Part shown: piece by piece, positions 38,790 through 47,793 of the stretch
Layout: each line of letters opens with the position of its first letter
Position numbering within the stretch: the first letter of the stretch is position 1
Source of the DNA: Hyphomicrobium sp.
Lineage (GTDB): Bacteria > Pseudomonadota > Alphaproteobacteria > Rhizobiales > Hyphomicrobiaceae
Direction of reading: 5' to 3'
DNA length: 52,368 bases
Assembly: GCA_022841965.1 (NCBI GenBank)
Contig: JALHQM010000010.1
Coordinates: 14,458 to 66,825 of the forward strand
Notes under the pieces: generated by a model
Database searches by the model: none
What the model was told of the DNA's origin: nothing
Seen by the model: only the letters and a program-made list of their open reading frames with translations
Position numbers and translations under genes: made by a program

Positions 38790-38845
38790 CCAACGCCCGT
38801 CACCGTAGGCAGTCCGTCGGCCAACCCAAGGCTCCCTAGGCTCCC

Positions 38846-40204
38846 ATGTCCAACGAAGACAATCGTTTTTCCGCCCGCGCCGCGCGCTACATGAAAGTCG
38901 GCACCAACGTCGGCACGGTGGCCGCCAAGGTCGCCGGTCAACGGCTGTTTGGCATGGAGAGCAACGACCGCGCTCAGGCTGCCGAACTGGCCGCAGCCCT
39001 CGGCGGCCTCAAAGGCCCGCTGATGAAGGTAGCGCAACTGCTTTCAACCATCCCCGAGGCCCTGCCACCCGAATACGCGCGCGAACTGTCTCAGCTGCAA
39101 TCCCAGGCCCCGCCCATGGGCCCTGCCTTCGTCCGTCGCCGCATGCAGGCCGAACTAGGCCCCGATTGGCGCTCCCGCTTCGCCGCCTTCGAAGATCAAT
39201 CGACCGCATCCGCGTCCCTCGGCCAAGTCCACCGCGCCACCTCGCTGGATGGCCGCGCACTCGCCTGCAAACTCCAATATCCCGACATGCAATCCGCCGT
39301 TGAAGCCGATCTCACGCAGTTGAAAGTCGTCTTCGCTCTGCACGCCCGCTTCGACAGCGCCGTCGACACCACCGAGATCCTGAAAGAGATCGGCGCCCGC
39401 TTGCGCGAAGAACTCGATTATACCCTCGAAGCCAAACACACCCGGCTCTACGGCCTCATTTTCGATGGCGACCCCATCATCCGCGTGCCCGCGATCGATG
39501 CCGACCTCTCCACCGGCCGGCTCCTCACTATGTCCTGGCTCGACGGCCGGCCGCTCCTCTCACACAAAGACGACAGCCTCGAAGACCGCAACCGCATCGC
39601 GCAAGCGATGTTTCGCGCGTGGTGGTATCCCTTCTCCCACCACGGCGTCATCCATGGCGATCCCCATCTGGGCAACTACACCGTCTTCAGCGAGGATGGC
39701 CGCCCCGCCGGCCTCAACCTTCTCGACTACGGCTGCATCCGCACCTTCCCCGTCGCCTTCGTCGAAGGCGTCATCGATCTCTATCAAGGTCTCCTCGCCA
39801 ACGATCAACCGCGCGTCGTTGCAGCCTTCGAACGCTGGGGCTTCCGCGGCCTCACCAAGGAACTGATCGAAGCCATGACCATGTGGGCGACCTTCATCTA
39901 CGGCCCTCTCCTTGACGATCGCGAACGCACCATCGCCGACGACACCAAGCCCGGCGAATACGGCCGCCGCGAAGCCTTCGCCGTCCACAAGATCCTGAAA
40001 GAAAAAGGCCCCGTCACTGTGCCGCGCGAATTCGTTTTCATGGACCGTGCGGCCATCGGCCTGGGCGGTGTTTTCCTGCACCTCGCAGCGAAGCAAAACT
40101 GGTACCGCCTCTTCAACGAGACGATCCAAGATTTCGATCTCTCAACGGTCTCCGCCCGCCAAAAAGCGGTCTTCACCCAAGCCAGTGTGCCCCTTCCAAC
40201 ATAA
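38846..40204 (+). CDS. ABC1/AarF/UbiB-family atypical kinase-like protein
   Basis: 452 residues, no membrane helices at the C-terminus, unlike true UbiB. The N-terminal KxGQ region reads GGLKGPLMKVAQLLSTIPEA LPPEY, with Val-Ala in place of Leu-Gly before Gln. ASASLGQVHRATSLDGRALA CKLQYP gives the Ala-rich loop and the catalytic Lys. IHGDPHLGNYTVF matches the HGDPHPGN catalytic loop, and LNLLDYGCIRTF the DFG-like metal site. ABC1 proteins support ubiquinone synthesis or lipid handling. It is 56 bases after kup and may be co-transcribed. Confidence 0.9.
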   Translation: MSNEDNRFSARAARYMKVGTNVGTVAAKVAGQRLFGMESNDRAQAAELAAALGGLKGPLMKVAQLLSTIPEALPPEYARELSQLQSQAPPMGPAFVRRRMQAELGPDWRSRFAAFEDQSTASASLGQVHRATSLDGRALACKLQYPDMQSAVEADLTQLKVVFALHARFDSAVDTTEILKEIGARLREELDYTLEAKHTRLYGLIFDGDPIIRVPAIDADLSTGRLLTMSWLDGRPLLSHKDDSLEDRNRIAQAMFRAWWYPFSHHGVIHGDPHLGNYTVFSEDGRPAGLNLLDYGCIRTFPVAFVEGVIDLYQGLLANDQPRVVAAFERWGFRGLTKELIEAMTMWATFIYGPLLDDRERTIADDTKPGEYGRREAFAVHKILKEKGPVTVPREFVFMDRAAIGLGGVFLHLAAKQNWYRLFNETIQDFDLSTVSARQKAVFTQASVPLPT

Positions 40205-40209
40205 CGCCG

Positions 40210-40764
40210 TCACGTCTTCGGCTTCGCCCCACCCTTCGCCTTGTGCGCCTTATAGGCATTGACGATCGTGAGCATACCGGCGCGCACGGAGGGCCAGCGG
40301 TTGACGAACTGCACGACCGGCCACGAGATCACACGTGTGATGCCCGCCACATTGCCGAGCCCCGGCGTCGCCGAACTCGCGACGCCGTTCTTAAAAACAA
40401 CCTCCGGCGCAAATGTGCCCGTGACATCGAACGTGCTCTTGTACGTCGTGATGGTGCAGACGGCCGGCTGCTCCGGGCTCTTGAATACATAGTCAACCGC
40501 AGCCAGCGCCGTGTCGATCTCCGCCCGCGCGATCCGCACCGTCATCCGGCAGGCAAAATCCTTCACATATCCGCGCGACCCTGTCTCCAGTTCCGCACGT
40601 TCAGCCGCCGACGGCTGCAACCGGAACTGACACGCGATGTCAGGGCCCGTGCCGGTCTCGATTTCGGCAAAACAATCTTCAGGAAGCGGCACGGCCGGGG
40701 CCCCCGCGAGTGCTGGAGGCAGAACAGACACCATCGCCAGCACCGCAACGACGCCGCGCATCAT
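40210..40764 (-). CDS. Exported protein of unknown family (paralogue of the upstream gene)
   Basis: 184 residues with signal peptide MRGVVAVLAMVSVLPPALAG. The mature part has Cys pairs (EDCFAEIE, IACQFRL, FACRMTV, AVCTITT) and the block IARAEIDTALAAVDYVFKSP, then FAPEVVFKNGVASSATPGLG NVAGIT, which aligns with LSRADLVGALTAPKYTVVIP and LAPKLKFKNGKADKIWLNLG DVSGPT of the next gene. It ends in a short basic tail. Its ATG overlaps the upstream gene's TGA (ATGA), so the two are translationally coupled. Function unknown; probably periplasmic. Confidence 0.75.
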   Translation of the reverse strand: MMRGVVAVLAMVSVLPPALAGAPAVPLPEDCFAEIETGTGPDIACQFRLQPSAAERAELETGSRGYVKDFACRMTVRIARAEIDTALAAVDYVFKSPEQPAVCTITTYKSTFDVTGTFAPEVVFKNGVASSATPGLGNVAGITRVISWPVVQFVNRWPSVRAGMLTIVNAYKAHKAKGGAKPKT

Positions 40765-41597
40765 TTCGCGTCGGCCGCCGCCGCGCTTGTCCCCGTCCCA
40801 CCGGCTTGGGCCGGCGCCTTGGCAGGCGTCGCGCCGGTCTCCACGGGCGCTGGCTTCACCACGCTCGCCTTCGCTGCCGGAACCTTGGCCGGCTTAGCGG
40901 GCTGATTAGCGGTCTGCGTCTTCGCCTCCGGATCATCCTTCGGCCGTCCATCGGCATGGTAGCGCTCAGCGCACTTGGTATGCAGGAACCGGTTCACCGA
41001 CTTGAGCATGCTGCGATGAAAGATGCCCAGCGTATCCTCTAGGCTGGCGGCCATGTTGACCGTGGCCTTCACGGCCGTCGGGCCGGACACGTCGCCAAGA
41101 TTGAGCCAAATCTTGTCCGCTTTGCCGTTCTTGAATTTCAGCTTCGGTGCCAGCTTGGCGAGAACAGGCCTTTGCTTGCCATCCTGCTCCACAATACAGC
41201 GCACCTCATGCTCGGGGATCACCACCGTGTACTTGGGCGCGGTCAGCGCACCCACGAGGTCGGCCCGGCTCAGCTTCAGGTCGACGGTGCAGCGCGCATC
41301 CCCGAAACCCCAAGAGACGGAGGAGCTTTCGCCTTTCTTCAAAGTGTCGCGGTCCCACGTCTTGCCCACATTGCAGGTGAGGTCCGGTCCGGTCGGTTCG
41401 CGGCCCAGTGCCATGGTGCAAAGCCGCCGTTCGCAGGCCTTGATGGCCTTTTCCTCGCCCGGCTCCGGATCAAGCGCCAGCGCCCCACCGCCAGGGACAA
41501 CGAGGCCAGCCACCACCATGAGCACGCTGATCGGGGCAATGGTTACCCGCCGAATGGTTTGCTGCATTGCAAAATTCCCGTTTCGAATGAACGCCAT
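40761..41597 (-). CDS. Exported protein of unknown family with Ala/Pro/Lys-rich tail
   Basis: 278 residues (268 if the second Met at 41567 is used; both have weak ribosome sites). Signal peptide ends near GGGALALDPEPGEE. The core (about 45-200) has six Cys (ACERRLC, LTCNVG, ARCTVDL, VRCIVEQ, HTKCAER) and RADLVGALTAPKYTVVIPEH, shared with its downstream paralogue. The last 75 residues are low-complexity (KPAKVPAAKASVVKPAPVET) and resemble a wall- or membrane-spanning disordered tail. No known domain recognised. Confidence 0.75.
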   Translation of the reverse strand: MAFIRNGNFAMQQTIRRVTIAPISVLMVVAGLVVPGGGALALDPEPGEEKAIKACERRLCTMALGREPTGPDLTCNVGKTWDRDTLKKGESSSVSWGFGDARCTVDLKLSRADLVGALTAPKYTVVIPEHEVRCIVEQDGKQRPVLAKLAPKLKFKNGKADKIWLNLGDVSGPTAVKATVNMAASLEDTLGIFHRSMLKSVNRFLHTKCAERYHADGRPKDDPEAKTQTANQPAKPAKVPAAKASVVKPAPVETGATPAKAPAQAGGTGTSAAAADAK

Positions 41598-41914
41598 GCG
41601 CCGTCCCGAGCCTCGTGCCAGCCCAATGAGCCAGCAATGAGGCTGCCCCGCTCAATGGACCCCCTCGAACCGCCAACCTGGTCCCCAACCCAGTGGTCCT
41701 CTGTCGCATCACTCAGAGCGCGGATCCAACCCGTTAAGGGTCCCCGTGACCCCGCCCCGGGTCGCAAAAGTGGGTGCGTCCGGCTGCCGTCGCCTAAATG
41801 ACGAGCAGTCTTGGAAAGCGGCACGCTTGCGGCGCTTCGGGGGCTAGGTTAGGTAACGAACAGGGTCGCAGGGCCCGCATCGCACAAAATAATTCGCGGG
41901 AGGGGAAGACCTCA
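41598..41914. other. Intergenic region before the oxidase subunit IV gene
   Basis: 317 bases between divergent genes. It should hold promoters for both, but no clear -35/-10 pair, repeat or RNA was seen apart from a weak GACCC/GGGTC pair near 41750-41765. A ribosome site GGGAGGGGAAG lies just before ATG 41915. Confidence 0.45.
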
Positions 41915-42058
41915 ATGAGCGTCGATACGTCAAAGGGCCACCCGGCCATGGACTACAACCAGCACACCGGCACCTACAACGCCTTCCTTCGCTACTCGAA
42001 GATCGGCATCGTGCTGCTCGTTCTGCTGCTCGCCGGCATGTACTACTTCCTGGTCTAA
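41915..42058 (+). CDS. aa3-type cytochrome c oxidase subunit IV
   Basis: 47 residues, the usual size. Single-helix accessory subunit of the bacterial aa3 cytochrome c oxidase. N-terminus MSVDTSKGHPAMDYNQHTGTY, then FLRYSKIGIVLLVLLLAGMY and YFLV, matching the CoxIV_bact pattern of MDY..HE.TY..F...k. The other oxidase genes are not in the window; in Hyphomicrobiales this gene often sits before pntA, as here. Confidence 0.88.
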   Translation: MSVDTSKGHPAMDYNQHTGTYNAFLRYSKIGIVLLVLLLAGMYYFLV

Positions 42059-42158
42059 CAGCCAGCCGCGTTCCCTTCCCACGGAGCGGAACGCGATCCA
42101 CAATGGCGGTGCCGAAGTGGCATCGCCGGTCATCCTCTGCGTCATCTTCAAATCGGTG

Positions 42159-42176
42159 ACGCGGCTTAGGCCGCGT
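42159..42176 (+). promoter_or_regulatory. Hairpin just upstream of pntAA
   Basis: ACGCGGC, loop TTAG, GCCGCGT: a perfect 7-bp stem 19 bases before the pntAA ATG, in the space after the oxidase subunit IV gene. There is no T-run, so it may be an mRNA processing or stability element rather than a terminator. Confidence 0.4.
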
Positions 42177-42195
42177 TACGCATTCGGGAATCTCC

Positions 42196-43329
42196 ATGAT
42201 CACGATTGCAGTTACTGCGGAAGCGCCGGACGAACCGCGCATCGCCGTGTCTCCGGAAACGGTCAAAAAACTCGTGGCCCACGGTGCGACGGTGAAGGTC
42301 CAGTCGGGCGCTGGTCTGCGCTCGCGCTTCTCCGATGAGATGCTAAAGGCGCAGGGTGCCGAGATCGTTGATGGCGCCGCCGCCGCGATTAGCGGTGCCG
42401 ACATCCTCTTGAAGGTCCGCCGCCCAACGCCGGACGAACTGGCCGCCCTCAAGCCGGGCGCGCTTGTCGCCGCCATGATCGAGCCCTTCAATGACCGCCC
42501 TGGTCTTGAATCGGCGGCCGGCCGCGGTGCCACGCTCTTTTCCATGGAATTCATGCCGCGCATCACGCGCGCCCAGTCGATGGACGTCTTGTCATCGCAG
42601 GCCAACCTCGCCGGATACAAGGCCGTCGTCGATGGTGCTTCGATGTTCGGTCAAGCCCTGCCGATGATGATGACCGCAGCCGGTACAGTGCCCGCGGCCA
42701 AGATCTTCATCATGGGTGTCGGCGTTGCCGGCCTCCAGGCCATCGCTACCGCCCGGCGCATGGGCGGCATTGTGTCGGCGACCGACGTCCGGCCCGCCAC
42801 CAAAGAGCAGGTCCAGTCCCTCGGCGCCAAGTTCGTGGCCGTCGAAGACGACGAGTTCAAGCAGGCGCAGACGGCGGCCGGCTACGCCAAACCCATGTCG
42901 CCCGAATATCAGGCCAAACAGGCCGAACTCGTCGCCAACCACATCAAGATCCAGGACATCGTCATTACCACCGCCCTGATCCCGGGCCGCCCCGCGCCCC
43001 GCCTGATCACCAAGGCGATGGTGGAGAGCATGAAGCCGGGTTCCGTCATCGTCGACCTTGCCGCCGAACGCGGCGGCAACTGCGAATTGACCGTCCCTGG
43101 TCAAACCGTGGACGTCGGCGGCGTCACCATTGCCGGTCCGCTCAACCTTGCCGGCACCGTCGCGGTGAACGCCTCGAGCCTCTACGCCAAGAACCTTCTC
43201 GCTTTCCTCGAAGTCCTCATCGACAAAAAGGAAAAGGTGCTGAAGATCGATTGGGACGACGAGATCGTGAAGGGCACGCTCATCGCCAAGGACGGCAAGA
43301 TCGTTCATCCGAACCTCACCGGAAACTGA
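42196..43329 (+). CDS. pntAA: Proton-translocating NAD(P) transhydrogenase subunit alpha-1 (NAD-binding)
   Basis: 377 residues, the soluble domain I of transhydrogenase, which passes hydride from NADH to NADP+ using the proton gradient. Seen: EAPDEPRIAVSPETVKKLVA, LSSQANLAGYKAVVDGA, IFIMGVGVAGLQAIATARRM (Rossmann GxGxxG), VSATDVRPATKEQVQSLGAK, ITTALIPGRPAPRLITKAMV and ERGGNCELTVPG. It is the three-gene (Rhodospirillum) version, in which alpha is split. A hairpin precedes the gene (42159-42176). First gene of pntAA-pntAB-pntB. Confidence 0.97.
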   Translation: MITIAVTAEAPDEPRIAVSPETVKKLVAHGATVKVQSGAGLRSRFSDEMLKAQGAEIVDGAAAAISGADILLKVRRPTPDELAALKPGALVAAMIEPFNDRPGLESAAGRGATLFSMEFMPRITRAQSMDVLSSQANLAGYKAVVDGASMFGQALPMMMTAAGTVPAAKIFIMGVGVAGLQAIATARRMGGIVSATDVRPATKEQVQSLGAKFVAVEDDEFKQAQTAAGYAKPMSPEYQAKQAELVANHIKIQDIVITTALIPGRPAPRLITKAMVESMKPGSVIVDLAAERGGNCELTVPGQTVDVGGVTIAGPLNLAGTVAVNASSLYAKNLLAFLEVLIDKKEKVLKIDWDDEIVKGTLIAKDGKIVHPNLTGN

Positions 43330-43371
43330 CCCTTTCAAAGGCCGCGAACCGCGCGGGCAGGAGACGAAACG

Positions 43372-43767
43372 ATGCGTTCCATTTTTAACCTGATGGCCAT
43401 AGCAGCACTGCTCGCGGTCGCGCCAACGTCGGCCTTCGCAGCCGGTGGCCCCGATGGTGTCAGCCCCGTCGTCTATGAGGTGATGGTGTTCGTGATAGCC
43501 GTTTTCGTCGGCTACTTCGTCGTCTGGTCCGTAACGCCAGCACTCCACACACCGCTGATGAGTGTCACCAACGCGATCTCCTCGGTGATTGTAGTCGGCG
43601 CTCTTCTCGCCGTCGGTGTGGCGCTGACTGAGGCTGACAGCATTCTCGCCAAGCTGTTCGGTTTCCTCGCGCTTGTGATGGCCTCGATCAACATCTTCGG
43701 TGGCTTCCTCGTCACCAACCGCATGCTTGCAATGTACAAGAAGAAGGACGCGGCTCCCAAGAAGTGA
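43372..43767 (+). CDS. pntAB: NAD(P) transhydrogenase subunit alpha-2 (membrane)
   Basis: 131 residues. An N-terminal helix ([20 protein letters not shown]) looks like a signal or first membrane segment, followed by three helices: [40 protein letters not shown] and [20 protein letters not shown], then [17 protein letters not shown]. This is domain II-alpha of the proton channel. It starts 42 bases after pntAA with GCAGGAGACG as ribosome site. Confidence 0.95.
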   Translation: MRSIFNLMAIAALLAVAPTSAFAAGGPDGVSPVVYEVMVFVIAVFVGYFVVWSVTPALHTPLMSVTNAISSVIVVGALLAVGVALTEADSILAKLFGFLALVMASINIFGGFLVTNRMLAMYKKKDAAPKK

Positions 43768-43821
43768 GCCCCGACTTTCCTTGCATCCACATAAACCCGA
43801 TACCGTTCCGGAAGTGAGCCG

Positions 43822-45243
43822 ATGTCCGCGAATCTAGCAGCCCTCCTTTACCTCGCAGCAGGTGTCCTCTTCATCCTCGCCCTGCGTGGTCTTTCGAGCC
43901 CGGCCTCGTCGCGGCAGGGAAACCTGTTCGGCATGGTCGGCATGGCCATTGCCGTAGTGACGACATTGGGTCTGGCGCAGCCGTCTTTCATTTCCTGGAT
44001 TTTGATCCTCGCGGGCCTCGGCATCGGCGCTTTCATCGGCGCCAAGACGGCGCGCGAAATTCCCATGACGATGATGCCCGAACTGGTCGCGGCATTTCAC
44101 TCGCTTGTCGGCTTGGCGGCCGTGTTCGTGGCCGCCGGTGCGCTCTACGCCCCCGCCGCGTTCAACATCCTGGAAAATCCGGGCGATCCATCGATGGGCG
44201 TCAAGGCCGCGAGCCTGTTTGAAATGGCGCTTGGCGTCGCCATCGGCGCCATCACATTCACCGGCTCCGTGATCGCGTTTGCCAAGCTCTCGGGCAAGAT
44301 GTCGGGCAAACCGATCATCTTGCCGATGCGCCACCTCATCAACGCCGCGCTTGGCATCTTCATCCTCGTCCTGATCTACTGGTTCATGCAGTCGGGCGGC
44401 TCGGCGTGGCTATTCTGGCTGATCGTCGCCGCAAGCCTTCTCTTCGGCGTCCTCATCATCATTCCGATAGGCGGCGCCGACATGCCCGTCGTCGTGTCGA
44501 TGCTGAACTCCTACTCGGGCTGGGCCGCAGCCGGCATCGGCTTCACGCTCTCCAACGTCGCGCTCATCATCACCGGTGCGCTTGTCGGCTCCTCGGGCGC
44601 CATCCTGTCCTACATCATGTGCAAGGGCATGAACCGCCAGTTCCTCTCCGTGATCGCGGGCGGCTTCGGCGGCGAAACGGCAGCTGCAGGCGCCGGCGGT
44701 GGCGAACAAAAGCCCGTCAAGCTCGGCTCGGCCGAAGACGCCTCGTACGTCCTCAAGAACGCCTCGAAGGTCATCATCGTCCCGGGCTACGGCATGGCCG
44801 TCGCACAGGCTCAACACGCGCTGCGCGAAATGGGCGATCAGCTGAAGAAGGCCGGCGTCGAAGTGAAGTATGCGATCCATCCCGTCGCCGGCCGCATGCC
44901 CGGCCACATGAACGTGCTGCTCGCCGAGGCCAACGTGCCCTACGACGAAGTCTTCGAATTGGAAGATATTAACTCTGAATTCGCCCAGGCCGACGCCGTT
45001 TACGTCATTGGCGCCAACGACGTCGTCAACCCCGCCGCCGAAGACGACAAAACCTCGCCCATCTACGGCATGCCCGTTCTCCAGGTGTGGAAGGCCTCCA
45101 CCGTCTTCTTCAACAAGCGGTCCCTCGCCTCTGGCTACGCCGGCATCGACAATCCCGTTTTTTACCGCGACAACACCGTGATGGTCCTAGGCGACGCCAA
45201 GAAGGTCACCGAAGAAATCGCCAAGTCTTTGGCGCACGGATAA
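43822..45243 (+). CDS. pntB: NAD(P) transhydrogenase subunit beta
   Basis: 473 residues. Membrane half with about eight or nine helices and conserved TAREIPMTMMPELVAAFHSL VGLAAVFV and GGADMPVVVSMLNSYSGWAA AGIGF. The C-terminal NADP(H)-binding domain III reads VIIVPGYGMAVAQAQHALRE, YAIHPVAGRMPGHMNVLLAE, VYVIGANDVVNPAAEDD and KRSLASGYAGIDNPVFYRDN. Pumps protons across the inner membrane with PntAA and PntAB. Last gene of the pnt operon; the next gene starts 37 bases later. Confidence 0.98.
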   Translation: MSANLAALLYLAAGVLFILALRGLSSPASSRQGNLFGMVGMAIAVVTTLGLAQPSFISWILILAGLGIGAFIGAKTAREIPMTMMPELVAAFHSLVGLAAVFVAAGALYAPAAFNILENPGDPSMGVKAASLFEMALGVAIGAITFTGSVIAFAKLSGKMSGKPIILPMRHLINAALGIFILVLIYWFMQSGGSAWLFWLIVAASLLFGVLIIIPIGGADMPVVVSMLNSYSGWAAAGIGFTLSNVALIITGALVGSSGAILSYIMCKGMNRQFLSVIAGGFGGETAAAGAGGGEQKPVKLGSAEDASYVLKNASKVIIVPGYGMAVAQAQHALREMGDQLKKAGVEVKYAIHPVAGRMPGHMNVLLAEANVPYDEVFELEDINSEFAQADAVYVIGANDVVNPAAEDDKTSPIYGMPVLQVWKASTVFFNKRSLASGYAGIDNPVFYRDNTVMVLGDAKKVTEEIAKSLAHG

Positions 45244-45280
45244 GCAGTCCGCTCTGGAGTGACCAGGAGTGCGGAGCATT

Positions 45281-46042
45281 ATGTTGAAGGACCAGCTTAC
45301 GACGTCCTGGCGGACGATATCAGCGACTGGCAGCGGGGCTGTTCGCAAAATACAATCGCGTCTGACAGGCCGGAGCCCCGTGTCCGTCACCTGTCAAATC
45401 GTGGGGATTCGAGAAATCTACGCAGAGCTGGGTCTGAGCCCCACGCATGGCACCTTCGTCGAAGTCGGCGCCTACGACGGCGAAACGTTCTCCAACACGT
45501 CGTTTCTCGCCGACCAAGGCTGGAGCGGCATCTACGTCGAACCGGTCGCGGAACGCTGTCAGGTCGCGCGCGCGAGACACGTCTTCAACAATGTCGTGGT
45601 TGAACAAGTAGCGGCGAGCAATTCCGACGGCAAAACCCAAATCAAAGTCATGGGCGCTATCTCCACCCTCGATCAGTCGACCGCTGATGCGTACGACAAC
45701 ATGCAGTGGAGCCGCAAGACGGCCAGCCGCGGAGTGAGCCAGACTATTAAACTGGAACGGCTCGAAACGATCCTGACACGCAATGGCGTCCCAAAGGACT
45801 TCGACTTGATGATCATCGATATCGAAGGCTATGAGCTGCCCGTCGTCGAGGCGCTGGTTGCAAGCACTTGGCGGCCACGCGTCATCGTCATTGAACTGAT
45901 TGACCAGAACCCGGAATTCGAAAACTTCGCCGAACTTCGAAACAACGCCGCCGCCGCCCGCAAACTCATTGCGACCGCCGGCTACCGCACTCACCTCGCC
46001 GATCCGGTTAACACCGTGTTTGCCTTGAACGCCGGGGCTTGA
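45281..46042 (+). CDS. FkbM-family methyltransferase
   Basis: 253 residues from ATG at 45281 with GGAG close upstream; a GTG at 45269 is an alternative. S-adenosylmethionine-dependent methyltransferase: FVEVGAYDGETFSNTSFLAD QGWSGIYVEP is the SAM-binding motif I and post-I, and LMIIDIEGYELPVVEAL is the FkbM C-terminal signature. SRGVSQTIKLERLETILTRN links them. FkbM proteins methylate sugar or polyketide hydroxyls, and members near polysaccharide genes modify surface glycans. No such genes are adjacent. It follows pntB by 37 bases, so it may be read through from that operon. Confidence 0.88.
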   Translation: MLKDQLTTSWRTISATGSGAVRKIQSRLTGRSPVSVTCQIVGIREIYAELGLSPTHGTFVEVGAYDGETFSNTSFLADQGWSGIYVEPVAERCQVARARHVFNNVVVEQVAASNSDGKTQIKVMGAISTLDQSTADAYDNMQWSRKTASRGVSQTIKLERLETILTRNGVPKDFDLMIIDIEGYELPVVEALVASTWRPRVIVIELIDQNPEFENFAELRNNAAAARKLIATAGYRTHLADPVNTVFALNAGA

Positions 46043-46255
46043 GGACTGGCCTGCGAATTTCACTTTCGTCGCGCCAATCTGTCCGCAACCCATGCAAATG
46101 CCGGGAGTTGATACGAAAAGGCAATGCGCGCGCCCCGTATACGCTTTGCAACAGAGCCGTCACATTTTTTGATCCACGGGAGCGAGAATCCGCGTTAGCC
46201 TATGTGACTTTCTTCGGCGAGGGGGCCTTAAGGGTCCAGAACGAGGGAGATGCGC

Positions 46256-46843
46256 ATGCGGTGGGCCACCCTGCGGGGCCTGATGTTTCTGGCGGCACTG
46301 TGGGGTTTGAGCCTTCACGGGACAGCACACGCAGAAAAAGCCGCCGGCCTCCAGGCGCGTATAAATCTTGGCGGCCAGGAACTGTCCTGCCGCGACTTCC
46401 GCGGCCAGACGGTTCGCTCCATCCACATGGATGATCTGGGCGATGTCGCCCACGCCCGCATCGTCAATCGCATGCCGATCATCACTCTCAACAAGCGCCG
46501 TCTCGACACGCTCCCAGACAAGCTCCAGGTGTTCTTCTTCCACCACGAGTGCGCCCACCACATCCTCGGCCACGTTTTCTATCCGACGCAGACGAGTGAA
46601 AACGAAGCCGATTGTTACGCCATCAAAGTCGGCCGCAAGGATGGATATCTGGCTCGCGCCGACGTCGAAGCTTTCACGCCATATATTGCATCCAGCCGCG
46701 GCTCCGCCTTTGGCCATCTCCCGGGTCCTCTTCGTTCGCAGCGCCTGCTGGCCTGCTTCGATGACCCCTCCGAAGAAAACATTGCTGAGCCGGCCGGCTT
46801 CACGCCGCCTCCGCCCCCTGTTCTGGCGGAAGGCCTGCGCTGA
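46256..46843 (+). CDS. Small exported HExxH metallopeptidase-like protein
   Basis: 195 residues from the ATG at 46256 (a nearer ATG at 46250 is too close to the GAGGGAG ribosome site). Signal peptide MRWATLRGLMFLAALWGLSL with cleavage near AHA. The mature part has LQVFFFHHECAHHILGH: HECAH at 97-101 is an HExxH zinc site, and TSENEADCYAIKVGRK (about 113-128) gives the downstream Glu of a gluzincin, as in M48 peptidases. It is short and lacks a membrane anchor or PDZ domain. The C-terminus is proline-rich (FTPPPPPVLAEG). Two Cys (LSCRDF, ADCYA) and LLACFDDP may form a disulfide. Confidence 0.75.
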   Translation: MRWATLRGLMFLAALWGLSLHGTAHAEKAAGLQARINLGGQELSCRDFRGQTVRSIHMDDLGDVAHARIVNRMPIITLNKRRLDTLPDKLQVFFFHHECAHHILGHVFYPTQTSENEADCYAIKVGRKDGYLARADVEAFTPYIASSRGSAFGHLPGPLRSQRLLACFDDPSEENIAEPAGFTPPPPPVLAEGLR

Positions 46844-46934
46844 AATCTGCCTCCGCGCCCCGTGCGATTTTGCAGATTGCAACAGTCGTCTCGGGTCGCG
46901 ATAACCCGAACGGCCGGGAACAATTGAGAATGCG

Positions 46935-47774
46935 ATGATGATTGCACTGAAAGGACTGGGCCTTCTCATCGGCCTCGCCCTCCTCGTCCATTTCGGTACG
47001 CAGGCCATCCAGCAGCGCCTGCTCTACGCGCCCGATACGCGCCGCACTCAGCCGGGCGAAGCAGGTCTGGCGGACGTCGAAGAACGCGAAATCGTCATGC
47101 GCGATGGAACCCGCATTTTGACATGGTGGGGAGCAGCAAAACCCGGACGCCCGACGCTGCTCTATGTCCACGGCAACGGCGGTTCATTCGTCACGCGCAG
47201 TGAACGTATCCGCAAATACATGACCCACGGCTACGGCGTTGTGATGATGACCTATCGCGGGTTCGGCGGCAGCGCTGGCGTGCCAAGCGAAAAGGCGAAC
47301 GTCTCCGACGCGAAACAGGTCTACGACGCCGTCCGCGCGATCGGCATTCCGGCAGACAAGATCGTGCTCTATGGCGAGTCTTTAGGAAGTGGCATCGCAC
47401 TGCAAGTTGCCGCCGAAAAGGACGTGGCGGGTGTCATCCTCGACGCTCCCTATACATCCATCGTCGATCTCGCAGCCCTCCACTACCCCGGTCTGCCGGC
47501 GCGATGGCTGATGACCGACCGCTACGAAACGATGAAAGTCGCCGGCAAGGTCACAGTGCCCACACTAATCGTCCACGGCGAGAATGACGACATCATCCCC
47601 GTTGCGATGAGCGCTGACGTCGCCGCCGCCCTCAAAGGACCGGTCAAACGCGCGACGTTTCCAGGCGCCGGACACTCGGACCATTATCTCTTCGGCTCCT
47701 ACGACACCATCTACGCGTGGTTGGCAGCCCAGTTTCCATCGGACTCCGCCGGACCGGCTGTGATCGCGCGTTAG
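46935..47774 (+). CDS. Alpha/beta hydrolase (Bem46/ABHD13-like), membrane-anchored
   Basis: 279 residues. One N-terminal helix (ALKGLGLLIGLALLVHFGTQ) anchors it, then QQRLLYAPDTRRTQPGEAGL and GAAKPGRPTLLYVHGNGGSF (oxyanion region). Nucleophile elbow LYGESLGSGIALQVA; acid in LIVHGENDDIIPVAM; His in FPGAGHSDHYLFGSYD. This is the Bem46/YfhR type, of unknown substrate, probably a lipase or esterase at the inner membrane. It starts 91 bases after the HExxH gene. Confidence 0.9.
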   Translation: MMIALKGLGLLIGLALLVHFGTQAIQQRLLYAPDTRRTQPGEAGLADVEEREIVMRDGTRILTWWGAAKPGRPTLLYVHGNGGSFVTRSERIRKYMTHGYGVVMMTYRGFGGSAGVPSEKANVSDAKQVYDAVRAIGIPADKIVLYGESLGSGIALQVAAEKDVAGVILDAPYTSIVDLAALHYPGLPARWLMTDRYETMKVAGKVTVPTLIVHGENDDIIPVAMSADVAAALKGPVKRATFPGAGHSDHYLFGSYDTIYAWLAAQFPSDSAGPAVIAR

Positions 47775-47793
47775 AGCGGCGGGCATAAGAAAA

